In this document: piece after piece, positions 6,130 to 6,633 of the stretch
Position numbering within the stretch: position 1 is the first letter of the stretch
Layout: each line of letters opens with the position of its first letter
Assembly (NCBI GenBank): GCA_031282095.1
Contig: JAITEJ010000035.1
Location: forward strand, 1 to 6,633
DNA from: Clostridiales bacterium
GTDB lineage: Bacteria; Bacillota_A; Clostridia; Christensenellales; CAG-917
Direction: 5' to 3'
DNA length: 6,633 bases
Translations under genes and position numbers: made by a program
The notes under the pieces: model-generated
What the model was told of the DNA's origin: nothing
Database searches by the model: none
What the model saw: the letters and a program-made list of their open reading frames with translations, nothing else

Positions 6130-6210
6130 TAAAACCGTGGCTGTCGGCTGTCGAAAATTATAGTTTCCTCCGTAAATAACAGGGGTTCTGCGAGCCCGGC
6201 GGGGCGGCTG

Positions 6211-6219
6211 TGTGGATAA
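6211..6219 (-). promoter_or_regulatory. Perfect match to the DnaA box (TTATCCACA)
   Basis: TGTGGATAA on the + strand is TTATCCACA on the - strand, the strict consensus 9-mer bound by the replication initiator DnaA. It lies just before an AT-rich stretch (about 6231-6310) and 44 bases before the -35 box of the lipoprotein promoter. I found no second box in the window, so an origin is unlikely. It may be a lone regulatory site or a chance match. Confidence 0.4.
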
Positions 6220-6231
6220 GAAAAGTCCGCG

Positions 6232-6259
6232 TATTATTTTTTAAAAACATGAAATAATA
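6232..6259. repeat. 8-base inverted repeat just upstream of the lipoprotein promoter
   Basis: TATTATTT (6232-6239) is the exact reverse complement of AAATAATA (6252-6259), separated by 12 bases. It ends 4 bases before the -35 box at 6263. It could be an operator or an activator site, or simply the AT-rich UP-like region of a strong promoter. Confidence 0.4.
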
Positions 6260-6262
6260 ATA

Positions 6263-6291
6263 TTGACATTTCTGCGAAAATCTATTACAAT
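6263..6291 (+). promoter_or_regulatory. Consensus sigma-A promoter of the lipoprotein gene
   Basis: TTGACA (6263-6268) is a perfect -35 box. TACAAT (6286-6291) is a one-mismatch -10 box after an ideal 17-base spacer. The start of transcription should be near 6298, giving a short leader of roughly 28 bases. The AT-rich DNA upstream may act as an UP element. This is the only convincing promoter in the window. Confidence 0.88.
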
Positions 6292-6310
6292 ATAAATATA
6301 AAAAGACACT

Positions 6311-6317
6311 AAGGGGG
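6311..6317 (+). promoter_or_regulatory. Ribosome binding site of the lipoprotein gene
   Basis: AAGGGGG ends 8 bases before the ATG at 6326 and supports that start. Together with the promoter at 6263-6291 it suggests good expression. Confidence 0.8.
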
Positions 6318-6325
6318 TTTTTTCT

Positions 6326-6633
6326 ATGAAAAAATTCAATATCAGAACATTGCTGTTGTTGGTTATTTCCGTTGTTACGGTTTTTGCCTTTGCGGCGTGC
6401 CAACCAAAGGACAACGGCGGTGATAGCGGCGGTAAAAAGCCTGCTGCTACCGGAATCACCTATCAGAGCTTTGTGGACAAGCTTTTTGACGCGGCGGCTA
6501 AAGGCATCGGCGGCACAGCGGTTAACGGCGCGAACGATCTCGCCCTTTCTTTTGACCTCGACATAACTTTACGGCTTGACGAAAACAAGAGCGTTCCCGT
6601 CGCGTTGTCTCTCACGGCGTTCCTCGACCAAAC
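6326..6633 (+). CDS. Predicted lipoprotein of unknown function, 5' part
   Basis: The first 102 codons are visible; the gene runs off the window end. The N-terminus is a type II (lipoprotein) signal peptide: MKKFNIR, a hydrophobic core (about residues 9-23), then the lipobox FAAC with Cys25 as the predicted lipidated residue. After cleavage the protein should be anchored to the outer face of the membrane. Residues 26-43 form a Gly/Asp/Ser/Lys-rich linker. From about residue 45 a folded domain begins, with a helix-like YQSFVDKLFDAAAKGI segment and then alternating strand-like stretches (LALSFDLDITLRL, VPVALSLTAFL). I do not recognise the domain; it could be a beta-rich substrate-binding or cell-surface protein. 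It has its own strong promoter and ribosome site, so it is a separate transcription unit from the MBL-fold gene. Confidence 0.85.
   Translation, partial: MKKFNIRTLLLLVISVVTVFAFAACQPKDNGGDSGGKKPAATGITYQSFVDKLFDAAAKGIGGTAVNGANDLALSFDLDITLRLDENKSVPVALSLTAFLDQ

Noticed and set aside
6211..6310. Replication origin
   Set aside because: Only one DnaA box, no dnaA/dnaN or other origin-linked genes, and the AT-rich stretch is accounted for by a promoter.

Overview
The window looks like chromosomal DNA from a fairly GC-rich member of the Bacillota (Clostridia-like). Evidence: the order trmFO-hslV-hslU resembles the Bacillus/Clostridium trmFO-(xerC)-hslV-hslU-(codY) block, the hslV product is closer to the Gram-positive CodW/HslV type, Shine-Dalgarno sites are purine-rich (GAGGA, AAGGGGG), and there is a textbook sigma-A promoter. 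The exact taxon cannot be read from the sequence. All six supported genes are on the + strand, and TGA ends all five genes whose stops are visible.

Layout. 2-727: 3' part of trmFO (tRNA U54 methylation). 728-831: spacer filled by a decayed tandem copy of the last 28 codons of trmFO. 832-1374: hslV, the protease subunit of HslUV. 1375-1845: a 471-base gap holding a degenerate repeat array with a period near 80 bases. 1846-3165: hslU, the AAA+ unfoldase that works with HslV. 3165-4403: hisS, histidyl-tRNA synthetase, whose start overlaps the hslU stop as ATGA. 4411-4434: a good intrinsic terminator. 4435-4622: leader with two small hairpins. 4623-5888: a membrane-anchored metallo-beta-lactamase-fold protein of the ComEC-like type. 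5889-6325: a gene-free stretch with a 96-base direct repeat, one perfect DnaA-box match, an inverted repeat, and a consensus sigma-A promoter. 6326-6633: start of a lipoprotein gene cut by the window end.

Functionally, the first four genes are housekeeping: tRNA modification, ATP-dependent proteolysis and tRNA charging. They probably form one transcription unit ending at 4434, although the long repeat-filled gap between hslV and hslU makes that uncertain. The last two genes encode surface proteins and appear to be separate units. I see no defence system, CRISPR array, transposase or RNA gene. The unusual content is non-coding: three spacers carry diverged direct repeats of 80-96 bases, one of them plainly derived from the 3' end of the adjacent gene.
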